64,000 bases of DNA from a virus: positions 1-64,000 of the IMG/VR virus record IMGVR_UViG_3300010401_000006; one strand, 5' to 3'. Position 1 is the stretch's first letter. Each line of letters begins with the position of its first letter. The notes under the pieces are model-generated. The model was given only the letters and a program-made list of their open reading frames with translations, was not told where the DNA came from and ran no database searches. Of this stretch, positions 50,450-58,431 are shown one piece after another. Both the position numbers and the translations under genes were made by a program.

Positions 50450-50655
50450 GTCGCAACGCTGCCTTGAAATTGCATTCTGCGCGCGGCTCGGAATTGCACG
50501 AGATTTTATCGGCCATCGAAGCGCTCGAACAGCGCTGCCATCGCGCCGGTATGATCGTGACGGCGCGCGGCCTGAACAACGCCAAGAATGCAGCGGGCTG
50601 GGAAGCGGCGGGCAACCTCGTCCGCGCAGGCAAAGCAACTCGCGGGGAGCGCTGA
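50446..50655 (+). CDS. Hypothetical protein (69 aa)
   Basis: ATG overlaps the previous stop. Helical (ELHEILSAIEALEQRCHRAG) then a basic C-terminus. Unrecognised. Confidence 0.5.
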   Translation: MSRNAALKLHSARGSELHEILSAIEALEQRCHRAGMIVTARGLNNAKNAAGWEAAGNLVRAGKATRGER

Positions 50656-50658
50656 GCC

Positions 50659-51078
50659 ATGACCCTTCCTTCCTTGATAGCGCGGCTGGAGGAGATAGAG
50701 GGGCGGGCTAATGCGGCGACGCCGGGACCGTGGAAGTTCAATGACAACGGCGTGGTGACGGCCGATGCGGTCGGCAAGATCGTCTGCTGCTTCGTCATGG
50801 ACTTTGCGCGCATTCCCGACGGCGAAGATTGGCAATTTCTCGAACACGCCCGCACCGACATTCCTTTCCTGACCACCGCCCTACGCGATGCACTGGGGCG
50901 GGAGAAGGCGTTGCGCGAGGTGTTGGAAGCGATAAAGCGGTTCGGCGAGCTCGCCAACGTTTCGACAGAGCAAGGACACGTAGCACCGAGCGGCAAGAAG
51001 CCGGGATCGAAAGATGTGTGGCAATTCCCGCGACACATGCTTGTCGAAATCGACGCCGCTCTGGAGTCCCGGCCATGA
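50659..51078 (+). CDS. Ea22-like early protein (139 aa)
   Basis: It starts with SLIARLEEIEGRANAATPGP, the module also found at other early genes, and continues with a TDIPFLTTALRDALGREKAL helix typical of the lambda ea22-like phage family. The function of the family is unknown. Confidence 0.6.
   Translation: MTLPSLIARLEEIEGRANAATPGPWKFNDNGVVTADAVGKIVCCFVMDFARIPDGEDWQFLEHARTDIPFLTTALRDALGREKALREVLEAIKRFGELANVSTEQGHVAPSGKKPGSKDVWQFPRHMLVEIDAALESRP
50674..50688 (+). repeat. LIARL-module repeat, copy in gene 50659
   Basis: TTGATAGCGCGGCTG at 50674-50688 recurs at 51746-51760. Related copies are at 51266-51280 and 52273-52288. They encode the shared LIARL / LITRL opening. Confidence 0.5.
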
Positions 51079-51248
51079 GTGACACACCGAAGCCGAAATC
51101 ACGCGAGCGGTTCTGCTGGGTTTGCGGTGACAGCATGGGCCCGATCGAAGATCGCTATTTCGACCGCCTCGATACCTGCGGCAAGCGCGACTGCGAACGT
51201 GAAGCGCGAGACGTAGCGCAGAATCAAAACCCGGAATGGAGCGTGTAG
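51075..51248 (+). CDS. Zinc-finger-like small protein (57 aa)
   Basis: ATG overlaps the previous stop. C-W-V-C (residues 14-17) and C-x4-C (35-40, CGKRDC) suggest a zinc ribbon. A small early protein. Confidence 0.6.
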   Translation: MSDTPKPKSRERFCWVCGDSMGPIEDRYFDRLDTCGKRDCEREARDVAQNQNPEWSV

Positions 51249-51250
51249 CC

Positions 51251-51520
51251 ATGACAAACCATTCCGCATTGATAGCGCGGTCGGGTTGGCGTCAGACGCA
51301 AAGCGGCGTTTGGCTTCGCTCTGACGGCGTTGAGGTCAACGCCTATGGCGGCGGCAGAAAGCGCCCGTGGCAGGCTATTCGTGGCACTACTGAGTTTCTC
51401 CGCAAGCCTCTCTACGCCGGTTCTGACGTGCTCGGCGGCGTTCGGACCTTTGCGACGGCAGATGCGGCCATAGCAGCAGTCGATGAAGCATGGCCGCTGA
51501 GAACGCTGGCGGTGACGTGA
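51251..51520 (+). CDS. LIAR-module hypothetical protein (89 aa)
   Basis: Start 51251 (MTNHSALIARSGWRQT) has GGAG nearby. It shares the DNA string GCATTGATAGCGCGG with the gene at 51728. The C-terminus has an ATADAAIAAVDEAWPL helix. Unknown role. Confidence 0.5.
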   Translation: MTNHSALIARSGWRQTQSGVWLRSDGVEVNAYGGGRKRPWQAIRGTTEFLRKPLYAGSDVLGGVRTFATADAAIAAVDEAWPLRTLAVT

Positions 51521-51521
51521 C

Positions 51522-51728
51522 ATGGCAGGTTTTGCAATCCGCGTTACACGCAAGGGCTGGCGCAAACCGCGCTACGTGACCAATGCGAATGCGATTAGTA
51601 CCGATCCCTGCCTCATGTGGCGCATTGCGGAGCGCTATGTCGCCGATGCGGTTGCCGCACGGAAGCGCGAAAAGTTCGCCGGTACAAAACAGGCTGACAT
51701 GGTTTTCGACGTTGTAGAGGTGCGCTAA
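51522..51728 (+). CDS. Hypothetical basic protein (68 aa)
   Basis: Starts two bases after the previous stop. Beta start (AGFAIRVTRKGWRKPRYVTN) and a helical middle. Unrecognised. Confidence 0.5.
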   Translation: MAGFAIRVTRKGWRKPRYVTNANAISTDPCLMWRIAERYVADAVAARKREKFAGTKQADMVFDVVEVR

Positions 51729-52057
51729 TGCACGAGTATGACGCATTGATAGCGCGGCTGCGTGAGGCTCGGGATCGCGGCGTATTCGATAGCAAGACTG
51801 CGTTCGAGGATTTCGTTCGCGAGGAACGCCGCCTGTTCATTGGAGACGACGCGAATAGCATGACCGAACAAGATTACGTCTGCGAACTCGCGGAAGACGG
51901 ATGGCCGGACTACGAAAAGTGGTTGGACATCTGGTGCCGTCTGAATGGCGGCGGCGAGTTGACACCGCGCGAACGCGAACAGGCCGTCGCTTATTACGGC
52001 ACCGAAGACGGCGACGACGTACCAGAACAATACCTTCTCGCCGAGGAATCCCCATGA
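51728..52057 (+). CDS. LIARL-module acidic protein (109 aa)
   Basis: ATG overlaps the previous stop. Opens with YDALIARLREARDRGVF and the rest is strongly acidic (ELAEDGWPDYEKWLD). Shares a 16-base string with 52273-52288. Unrecognised. Confidence 0.55.
   Translation: MHEYDALIARLREARDRGVFDSKTAFEDFVREERRLFIGDDANSMTEQDYVCELAEDGWPDYEKWLDIWCRLNGGGELTPREREQAVAYYGTEDGDDVPEQYLLAEESP
51746..51768 (+). repeat. LIARL-module repeat, copy in gene 51728
   Basis: This stretch contains TTGATAGCGCGGCTG (51746-51760, as at 50674) and CGCGGCTGCGTGAGGC (51753-51768, as at 52273-52288). It links three early genes. Confidence 0.5.
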
Positions 52058-52251
52058 GACCGGATTATTGCCCAGACGATCTTGACGACAGCGTGGAAGC
52101 TCCTTGCCCAGCCTGCGGAGCAACTCCGAGCGGAAATGATCCGGTGCGTGGCGTCTGCCAAGCGCGATTCAACGGGCCAAAACCGAGGCCGCTTGTAGAG
52201 CTTGTTCTTTGCGACAAGGCAACCGGCGAAATCGTAGCGAGGACATCATGA
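52054..52251 (+). CDS. Zinc-ribbon-like small protein (65 aa)
   Basis: ATG overlaps the previous stop. C-x2-C (residues 18-21, APCPACG) plus GVCQARFNG suggest zinc binding. Early cluster member. Confidence 0.55.
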   Translation: MRPDYCPDDLDDSVEAPCPACGATPSGNDPVRGVCQARFNGPKPRPLVELVLCDKATGEIVARTS

Positions 52252-52724
52252 CCGACACTGCGGAATTAATTACGCGGCTGCGTGAGGCGACGGGGGCGGA
52301 TGCACTCGCAGATGTTGCGGTCGAACGCCAGCGTCAGATTGAGCAAGAAGGCTGGAGTGCCGAGCATGACGACGAGCACGGCAACGATGAGTTGGCGTGT
52401 GCTGCTGCCTGTTACGCCATCGCCAGCAAGTTTCCCGGGTATGCCGAGAAGATGTGGCCTTGGGACGAAGAATGGTGGAAGCCAACAGATGACCGCCGCA
52501 ACCTTGTAAAGGCCGCAGCCCTCCTCATCGCAGAAATCGAACGTCTCGACCGCATTGATGCCACTGAGGTGCGCATATCCAACGAGAAGAATGCCCCATT
52601 CGAGGGCGGCACCGAGAAATTCGACCAACAAATTCAGCCAATCGTTTCAATAGCAATCAGCCTAAAACGCGTAGCGGACGCCCTTGAAGCACGCGCAATT
52701 CTCGCGGAAGGGGATAAGCCGTGA
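52248..52724 (+). CDS. Conserved phage protein with LITRLREA module (158 aa)
   Basis: The start TAELITRLREATGADALADV shows the shared module. The core VAVERQRQIEQEGWSAEHDD followed by DELACAAACYAI and LVKAAALLIAEIERLDR is a common phage family, possibly related to MazG-type nucleotide hydrolases in fold, but that is not certain. Confidence 0.65.
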   Translation: MTDTAELITRLREATGADALADVAVERQRQIEQEGWSAEHDDEHGNDELACAAACYAIASKFPGYAEKMWPWDEEWWKPTDDRRNLVKAAALLIAEIERLDRIDATEVRISNEKNAPFEGGTEKFDQQIQPIVSIAISLKRVADALEARAILAEGDKP

Positions 52725-52978
52725 CCGCGCGCCCGAACCGTTTCACCATCGACATTCACAGTCCGATAAGTGCTGAGGCTGACTCGACGGATCGCTCTAG
52801 CTGGGTGTCGCTGAAATCGGCCGGCGGCTGCGAGCTAACGATATTCACGAAATCTGCCGAACACGCCGCCCGCATTGCCAGCGCCATCAACGGAGAGCCT
52901 ACGCCGCTACCCGCCGACCTTCTCACCCATACACCGAGTGACGCCGAGCGGCGCGCTGGGACGGAGGCGGTGTCGTGA
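52721..52978 (+). CDS. Hypothetical protein (85 aa)
   Basis: GTG overlaps the previous stop. Beta start (NRFTIDIHSPISA) and an acidic end. Unrecognised. Confidence 0.5.
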   Translation: MTARPNRFTIDIHSPISAEADSTDRSSWVSLKSAGGCELTIFTKSAEHAARIASAINGEPTPLPADLLTHTPSDAERRAGTEAVS

Positions 52979-53196
52979 GCGAGAACACTTGGCGGCACAA
53001 GGCATTTGTTTTCGCTGTCGGGTTCGCCGTGACTGCGGTGGTGCTTGCCGTTTTGTTTAGCGTCATTGGCGCCCTGCTTTGGGCGGTATTCGAATACCTT
53101 CCGCTTCCCTGGGCCTGCGCTGCGATCTTCATCGGCCTTTGCCTGCTGATCACTGCGCGGTTCGTGCGCGAAACCGATTGGGCTCGCAAACCATGA
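52975..53196 (+). CDS. Two-helix membrane protein (73 aa)
   Basis: Residues 9-36 (KAFVFAVGFAVTAVVLAVLF) and 46-62 (CAAIFIGLCLLITA) are hydrophobic. Small membrane protein in the early region; possible immunity or exclusion protein. Confidence 0.55.
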   Translation: MSENTWRHKAFVFAVGFAVTAVVLAVLFSVIGALLWAVFEYLPLPWACAAIFIGLCLLITARFVRETDWARKP

Positions 53197-53528
53197 CCGG
53201 CGCCCGCACATTTGAATCGGCACTATCAATTTCTCGCGCCGCTGCGAACGGCGATGCCGCTATAGGCAAGCGGTACATGAGCGAGCTTCTGCACGATGTC
53301 CTCGCGCAAGACGGCGGATTCATGGGGCTGAGCGATGCCGGGTTCGATGCGCGGTGTGTCGAATATGCTCAGTTCGTAGACCGCGATATCGCGATGAAAG
53401 CGCAATGGGCGCGAACGATTAAGTGGCCACGCTCCGAAGAGGATGAAGCCGATCTCGCTTCATGGCGCGCGGCCGGTGAGCGGAACAGGGCTTGGCGGGA
53501 ACGGGAACAGTTGGAGGCAGCGGAATAA
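53193..53528 (+). CDS. Hypothetical protein (111 aa)
   Basis: ATG overlaps the previous stop. Helical (LSISRAAANGDAAIGKRYM; RAAGERNRAWREREQLEAAE). Unrecognised. Confidence 0.5.
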   Translation: MTGARTFESALSISRAAANGDAAIGKRYMSELLHDVLAQDGGFMGLSDAGFDARCVEYAQFVDRDIAMKAQWARTIKWPRSEEDEADLASWRAAGERNRAWREREQLEAAE

Positions 53529-53530
53529 TC

Positions 53531-53839
53531 ATGGCAACGAACATCATAAAGCCAAAGGTCGGCGAGTTCATCGTCTTCGCTGAGACGTGGCGCGGGAAAG
53601 TGGCCGAAGTGACGAAAGTCACAGAGCATACGCTGACATACAAGGAAGAGGACTATGACCGCGAAACACGCATGAACCTGACCGGCGCGGTGTTCTCGGG
53701 TCCGAAGCACGTTGCTGAACTTCTCGCGCAGCAGCTCAAATCCTCGCGAGCGCAATACCAAGAAGAACACAATGCCTCGGCCCTCCGCCGAAATGAGCGC
53801 GATGCGAAATTTATCGCCGCCGCCGGAGCCCAGTCATGA
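53531..53839 (+). CDS. Hypothetical protein (102 aa)
   Basis: Beta start (MATNIIKPKVGEFIVFAETW) and a helical charged C-terminus (HVAELLAQQLKSSRAQYQEE). Unrecognised. Confidence 0.5.
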   Translation: MATNIIKPKVGEFIVFAETWRGKVAEVTKVTEHTLTYKEEDYDRETRMNLTGAVFSGPKHVAELLAQQLKSSRAQYQEEHNASALRRNERDAKFIAAAGAQS

Positions 53840-54039
53840 CGACCGTCTCGCCCCGCGACCTCGCAGCGTCTTGGCTTCATGAACGCGGATTCTCCGGCAC
53901 CGCGAACATGATGCAACTTACCTGCGAATTGCAGGCGACGCTGGATGGATTCGTTCCGGCAATCGAACTCCCAGATACCGGCATCTCGCTCCTGAACGGG
54001 ATGGGGATGGGCGACGACAAATCGACGGAGGCTTCGTGA
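53836..54039 (+). CDS. Hypothetical protein, paralog of the gene at 39665 (67 aa)
   Basis: VSPRDLAASWLHERGFSGTA resembles VTAADLAASALHDEDDLLTT of the leftward gene, and both continue TAN-x-x-x-L-x-x-E-x-Q. A likely duplicate. Confidence 0.6.
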   Translation: MTTVSPRDLAASWLHERGFSGTANMMQLTCELQATLDGFVPAIELPDTGISLLNGMGMGDDKSTEAS

Positions 54040-54305
54040 TGGGAACCGCTCTCTGGCGCGCAATTCCGCCACTCAATCGGCCAGCATCACACTTGGCATA
54101 CACGGTCGCCGCGATCTGCGGCGCCGCCTTCGCAGCCTACGAGGACATGGCGTGGTGCGCGATGTTCTTCGGTTTGCTCGGCGGATGGTTCGCTTGTGAC
54201 GGCGGCTTCCATTTTTTCCTGTCCGTTCCGATCAGAGAACGCGCGGTCGTGAGCGCCATCAACGACGCCGAACTCTGCGACGGCCTCAGCGAGGAGGATT
54301 GCTGA
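54039..54305 (+). CDS. Membrane protein (88 aa)
   Basis: Overlaps the previous stop (TGATG). A hydrophobic region (residues about 20-60, AYTVAAICGAAFAAYEDMAW and MFFGLLGGWFAC) suggests two short helices. The C-terminus is acidic. Confidence 0.5.
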   Translation: MGTALWRAIPPLNRPASHLAYTVAAICGAAFAAYEDMAWCAMFFGLLGGWFACDGGFHFFLSVPIRERAVVSAINDAELCDGLSEEDC

Positions 54306-54823
54306 TGCAGCGACTTATTTCGAGGCAAGAGGCTGACGATTGCCTGCGCCAGCACGTCAAAGAGCTATTCTGGTACGAGCCGGAAACAGGATTGCTCTAT
54401 CGGATCATAAACGGCGAAGCGGGCAAGACGCCGGCTGGCAGTTTTTTCCGGAGCGGTCATCGCCGCATCGTTTATCGCCGCCACATCTTCTCAGCTCATC
54501 GCGTCGTATGGCTCTACCACACTGGGGATTGGCCCGCTGGAATGCTGGACCACATAAACTGCGATCCTGCGGACAATCGGATTGAAAACCTGCGCTTGGC
54601 CACGCGATCGCAGAACGGACTCAACACGCCGCTGAATAGGAATAGGAACACCAGTGGTTACAAAGGCGTCACCTGGAACAAGCGTCAGGGGAAATGGCAG
54701 GCGACGATAAAGTTTGACCGCAAGAGCATGTATCTCGGCGTCTTCAACAGCCCTGAAGAGGCTCATGCCGCCTACGTGAAAGCGGCCACGGAGCACTGCG
54801 GCGAATTCGCGAGGGCCGCATGA
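54305..54823 (+). CDS. HNH homing endonuclease with AP2 domain (172 aa)
   Basis: The HNH core is VVWLYHTGDWPAGMLDHINC then NRIENLRLATRSQN, the pattern of AP2-linked HNH enzymes. The AP2 domain follows (SGYKGVTWNKRQGKWQATIK ... YLGVFNSPEEAHAAY). Homing endonucleases of this type insert between genes. Start 54305 overlaps the previous stop. Confidence 0.85.
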   Translation: MQRLISRQEADDCLRQHVKELFWYEPETGLLYRIINGEAGKTPAGSFFRSGHRRIVYRRHIFSAHRVVWLYHTGDWPAGMLDHINCDPADNRIENLRLATRSQNGLNTPLNRNRNTSGYKGVTWNKRQGKWQATIKFDRKSMYLGVFNSPEEAHAAYVKAATEHCGEFARAA

Positions 54824-55017
54824 CCACGCGCGCCCTCTACATCCCCCGATCCACAGCCGGACAGCGGATTCGTCGTGCGACCGTCGCAAGCTATCGCACC
54901 CTACGCGCTGTTGTCGCTCGCACGCTCCACGAAATGGACTTCGGAGATTGGGCCTTCACCCTTGCAGCGCTGTTCGCGTGTGGCGGGGCTTGCTGGCACT
55001 GGGCGGTGACGGCATGA
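54820..55017 (+). CDS. Small protein with hydrophobic C-terminus (65 aa)
   Basis: ATGA overlap with the HNH gene. Arg-rich N-terminal half (TAGQRIRRATVASYRTLRAV) and a hydrophobic segment near the end (AFTLAALFACGGACWHW). Unrecognised. Confidence 0.5.
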   Translation: MTTRALYIPRSTAGQRIRRATVASYRTLRAVVARTLHEMDFGDWAFTLAALFACGGACWHWAVTA

Positions 55018-55973
55018 GCAAGATCGACCGGCCAGGCATCTACGATATCAGCATGGCGTCTTATCACGGCGATTGCTGTGTCGGGCCGTCGATATCGTCG
55101 AGCGGATTGCGCAAGATATTTCTCAAGAGCCCGAAGCACTATTGGAAGTCCAGCTACCTCAATCCGAACCGGAAGCCGGACAAAGAGACCGAGGCGTTCA
55201 TCCTGGGCCGGGCCGCGCACCATTTGCTTTTGGGCGAGGAAGATTTCTCGACGCTTTTCATCATGCGCCCGGACGAAGCGCCGGACGGCACTGGCCGCGC
55301 ATGGAATGGCAACAACATCAGTTGCAAGGCATGGCTCAAAGCTCAGGAAAAGGCTGGCCGCACGGTTCTGACGCCGACACAGGTCGAAGCAATCCGCGGC
55401 ATGGCGCGCGCTTTGGCCGATGATCCGATGGTGCAGGCAGGAATCCTGAACGGCGATATCGAGAAGTCGATTATCTGGAAGGACAAGACGACGGGGATCT
55501 GGCTCAAGGCCCGGCCGGACGCGATCCCGAACGACAGCGGCGACTTCTGCGACCTCAAGACGACGGCCGCGATTGGTTACGACCTTGACCGAGACGTGTC
55601 GAAATATCGCTACGACATGCAGGGCGCATTAACCGGCATGGGCGTCCGCGAAGTGCTCGGCCGCGACATGGAAAGTTTCTCGTTCTGCTTCGTGGAGAAC
55701 GATGACCCGCACAGCGTCGATACGCTGACACTGATTAACGAGGACATCGGCCTTGCGGAGAAGGACATCCGCGTCGCGCTCGACACCTTCGCATGGTGCC
55801 TTGAAACCGGCATCTGGTTTGGCGCAGGCGGCACGCAGCGCGACGCGCGGCCAGTCCACATAACCGAATGGGCAAAGAAGGACGCCGAGTTCCGGCGCGA
55901 CTTCCTCAAACGTGAAATCGAACGCCCGCTGATGGATGGGCCATCGGAAGCGGACTATCTGGCGACGGGATGA
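55014..55973 (+). CDS. PD-(D/E)XK exonuclease, RecE/exodeoxyribonuclease VIII-like (319 aa)
   Basis: The core has GRAAHHLLL (65-73, His of motif I), RPDAI (167-171), DLKTT (180-184, the D-x-K catalytic pair) and SKYRYDMQGAL (196-206), the layout of phage RecE-like nucleases. It would chew one strand at double-strand ends so that RecT can anneal. The RecT gene lies two genes downstream. Starts by ATGA overlap. Confidence 0.8.
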   Translation: MSKIDRPGIYDISMASYHGDCCVGPSISSSGLRKIFLKSPKHYWKSSYLNPNRKPDKETEAFILGRAAHHLLLGEEDFSTLFIMRPDEAPDGTGRAWNGNNISCKAWLKAQEKAGRTVLTPTQVEAIRGMARALADDPMVQAGILNGDIEKSIIWKDKTTGIWLKARPDAIPNDSGDFCDLKTTAAIGYDLDRDVSKYRYDMQGALTGMGVREVLGRDMESFSFCFVENDDPHSVDTLTLINEDIGLAEKDIRVALDTFAWCLETGIWFGAGGTQRDARPVHITEWAKKDAEFRRDFLKREIERPLMDGPSEADYLATG

Positions 55974-55976
55974 AAG

Positions 55977-56261
55977 ATGAAACCAATCTGCACAACCTGC
56001 CAGCAGTTCTACAAGCCCGCACAGAATGGCTACATCTTCGTTGAAGGAATGCCGACCGAGAATGGCGCGGCCCGTGGAACGCTAGAGCCTGAAAAGTGGA
56101 AGCCGTACAAACTTTGGAGCGGCGACCTCTGGGAATGTCGCGGTTGTGGGCACACGATCATTGTTGGCGTCGGCCAGCAGCCAATAGCTGAGCATTTTCA
56201 GGCTGATTTTGCTGAGCAACTCACAACCTACCGCGCAACCCTACAAATCAACGATTGCTGA
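55977..56261 (+). CDS. Small Cys-motif protein between exonuclease and RecT (94 aa)
   Basis: C-x2-C (residues 5-8, CTTC) and WECRGCGHTIIVGVG suggest a zinc ribbon. Its place between a nuclease and an annealing protein suggests an accessory of recombination, but this is not established. Confidence 0.6.
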   Translation: MKPICTTCQQFYKPAQNGYIFVEGMPTENGAARGTLEPEKWKPYKLWSGDLWECRGCGHTIIVGVGQQPIAEHFQADFAEQLTTYRATLQINDC

Positions 56262-56270
56262 GGATCAACA

Positions 56271-57314
56271 ATGGATATCGACAAGATCGAAGGAAAGATT
56301 GACCGCGTTGCGGCTGGTGCAACCGAAGTCTCGATGGGCTTCGGCGGCGTCCAGTTCAAGACGATGATGGAGCTGATGGAATTCGCAAAGCTCATGGCAG
56401 TGAGCGGCGCGGCGGTGCCGGTTCATCTGCGCGGCAATCCTGGGGCGTGTCTCGCAATCTGCACGAAGGCGCTGCGGTTCGGCTTTGATCCGTTCGCGCT
56501 CGCAGAACATTCCTACTCGATGGTCAAGTCGACCAAGGTCGATGGCAAATGGGAAAACGTCGAGACAATTGCCTACGACTCGGCCGTCATCCACGCGATC
56601 ATCGAAGCCCATGCTCCGATCAAGGGTCGGCTGCGTCCCGTCTATGTCGGAGAAGGCGACGCCCGCACCTGTACCGTCTCCGGCATCCCGGTCGGCGAGA
56701 CCGAGCCGCTTATCCACGAGAGTCCGACCATCGGGAAGCTCAAGGAAGCACGCGGCAAGAACGATGATGGCAAGATCAAAGGCTCCCCGCTCTGGCTGAC
56801 GAAGCCGGATCAACAGCTCTGGTACGACACCGTCCGCGACTGGTGCCGCAAGTACTATCCCGAAATCCTGATGGGCTGGTACGACAAGGACGAGTTCGAG
56901 GAGTACGCGAAGGCGGCGTCCGCGAAGGACATTACGCCAGCGACCAACCTCAAGGACCGGCTCACTGGAAATAAGGGCAAAGGCTTCCACGCTGATAACG
57001 CCGCCCAGCTTCCGGCACCGTCAGAGACGCCCATGCAGCCGATCACCGTTTCAGAGGGCGAGCCAATCCCAGTCGGTGAACCGGTTTCTGCTGAACCACA
57101 GAAGACCGGAAAGCGACGCAAGGCTACCGATGCGCCGGCGCCCATGTCCGAACCGCTGACGCGAGGCTTCGACGTTCTCAGGCGCACAGCGATCGCGGAC
57201 GTTCCAGACCTGCGCGCAACGATCCTGGACGAGCTGACCGACGACGGCGAACGCAAGAGTTGGGAAGCCGCCTGCGAACTCGCCGTCCAGCCACAACAGC
57301 ACGCAGCGGAGTAG
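56271..57314 (+). CDS. recT: RecT-family single-strand annealing protein (347 aa)
   Basis: The RecT-type core is visible: RGNPGACLAICTKALRFGFD with PFALAEHSYSM, then GWYDKDEFEEY. It also has a long acidic C-terminal tail (Pro-rich, residues about 225-300), typical of linker regions that bind SSB or other proteins. It would pair complementary single strands in phage recombination and replication, using ends from the exonuclease at 55014. Confidence 0.82.
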   Translation: MDIDKIEGKIDRVAAGATEVSMGFGGVQFKTMMELMEFAKLMAVSGAAVPVHLRGNPGACLAICTKALRFGFDPFALAEHSYSMVKSTKVDGKWENVETIAYDSAVIHAIIEAHAPIKGRLRPVYVGEGDARTCTVSGIPVGETEPLIHESPTIGKLKEARGKNDDGKIKGSPLWLTKPDQQLWYDTVRDWCRKYYPEILMGWYDKDEFEEYAKAASAKDITPATNLKDRLTGNKGKGFHADNAAQLPAPSETPMQPITVSEGEPIPVGEPVSAEPQKTGKRRKATDAPAPMSEPLTRGFDVLRRTAIADVPDLRATILDELTDDGERKSWEAACELAVQPQQHAAE

Positions 57315-57360
57315 CCCATGCCCGCCGACAAGCCCATCCGAGACACAGCGGAAGAGATTT

Positions 57361-58431
57361 ATGGCGATGGGTAAAACATCGATTCAGTGGACCGAAATGA
57401 CGTGGAATCCGGTTCGCGGGTGCACGCGTAAATCTCCCGGATGCGTGAACTGCTATGCCGAAGTGATGGCCGCGCGGTTCTCTCAGCCCGGGATGTGGGG
57501 CCATGGCTTTGCGACGATGAAGGGTGGCGATCATCGCTGGACCGGTAAGGTCGAACTGATCGAAGACATGCTGAAGGTGCCACTCGGCTGGAAGAAGCCT
57601 CGGCGGATTTTCGTCAACTCTACGAGTGATCTATTCCACGAGGATTTGCCAGACGAGGCGATAGACCGCGTATTCGCGGTAATGGCGCTCTGCCCGCAGC
57701 ATACGTTTCAGATTTTGACCAAACGGCCGGAGAGGATGCGGGAGCATTTTGAGAATGAAGAGCGCGCGATGCTGATATCTGTTGCGCTTGGCAAAATGCT
57801 CGACGGCGATTGGGTTTGGAACGACGGCAAACCTTGGCGTCACCAGATCGAGCAAGCAATCAGCTTTTTTATGGGCGAGGATGTTGACAGCGAAGGGTGC
57901 ATTCGGCGCTTTCAAGACGAGCCATTACCACTCCCCAATGTTTGGCTCGGCACAAGCATCGAAGACCAAGAGCGCGCGGACGAGCGCAAGCCTCTCCTAC
58001 AGAATACCCCTGCCGCTGTTCGCTTCCTGTCGGTCGAACCGCTTATCGAAGAGGTCGAGCTTGGCGATCTCTCCGGCATCCATCAGGTGATTGTCGGCGG
58101 CGAAAGCGGACCGGGCGCGCGTCCGTTCTATGCAGCCTGGGCAAGGAAGATCGTTCGACGGTGCCGCAAGCAAGGCGTCGCCTGTTTTGTGAAGCAGATG
58201 GGGTCAAACGTCCGCGACCGTAACGACGCGGGCTTTGAAGGCTGCGACGATACCGAGTGGCCGCTGACTGACGAGTTCGCGCAGCTTGAACACAATCCAG
58301 ACGGATGCCTAGACGAAGCGCAAGGCGCACCGGTCCGCATCCGCCTCAAAGACAAGAAGGGCGGCGACATGGACGAGTGGCCGGCCGATTTGCGCGTCCG
58401 GCAATTTCCCTTCCCGAAGGCCGCCGCATGA
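57361..58431 (+). CDS. DUF5131 (phage Gp37/Gp68-like) protein (356 aa)
   Basis: The start WTEMTWNPVRGCTRKSPGC then NCYAE is the family signature, with Cys at 20, 27 and 30 that may hold an iron-sulfur cluster. IFVNSTSDLFHE and a QILTKRP strand follow, with GESGPGARPFY and the end CFVKQMG typical. An insert of about 60 residues (around 125-190) is larger than usual. The biochemical role of the family is unknown. Confidence 0.75.
   Translation: MAMGKTSIQWTEMTWNPVRGCTRKSPGCVNCYAEVMAARFSQPGMWGHGFATMKGGDHRWTGKVELIEDMLKVPLGWKKPRRIFVNSTSDLFHEDLPDEAIDRVFAVMALCPQHTFQILTKRPERMREHFENEERAMLISVALGKMLDGDWVWNDGKPWRHQIEQAISFFMGEDVDSEGCIRRFQDEPLPLPNVWLGTSIEDQERADERKPLLQNTPAAVRFLSVEPLIEEVELGDLSGIHQVIVGGESGPGARPFYAAWARKIVRRCRKQGVACFVKQMGSNVRDRNDAGFEGCDDTEWPLTDEFAQLEHNPDGCLDEAQGAPVRIRLKDKKGGDMDEWPADLRVRQFPFPKAAA

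Noticed and set aside
57318-57374. 18-codon ORF between RecT and DUF5131 genes
   Set aside because: Too short and overlapped by the next gene start; no independent support beyond an ATG.
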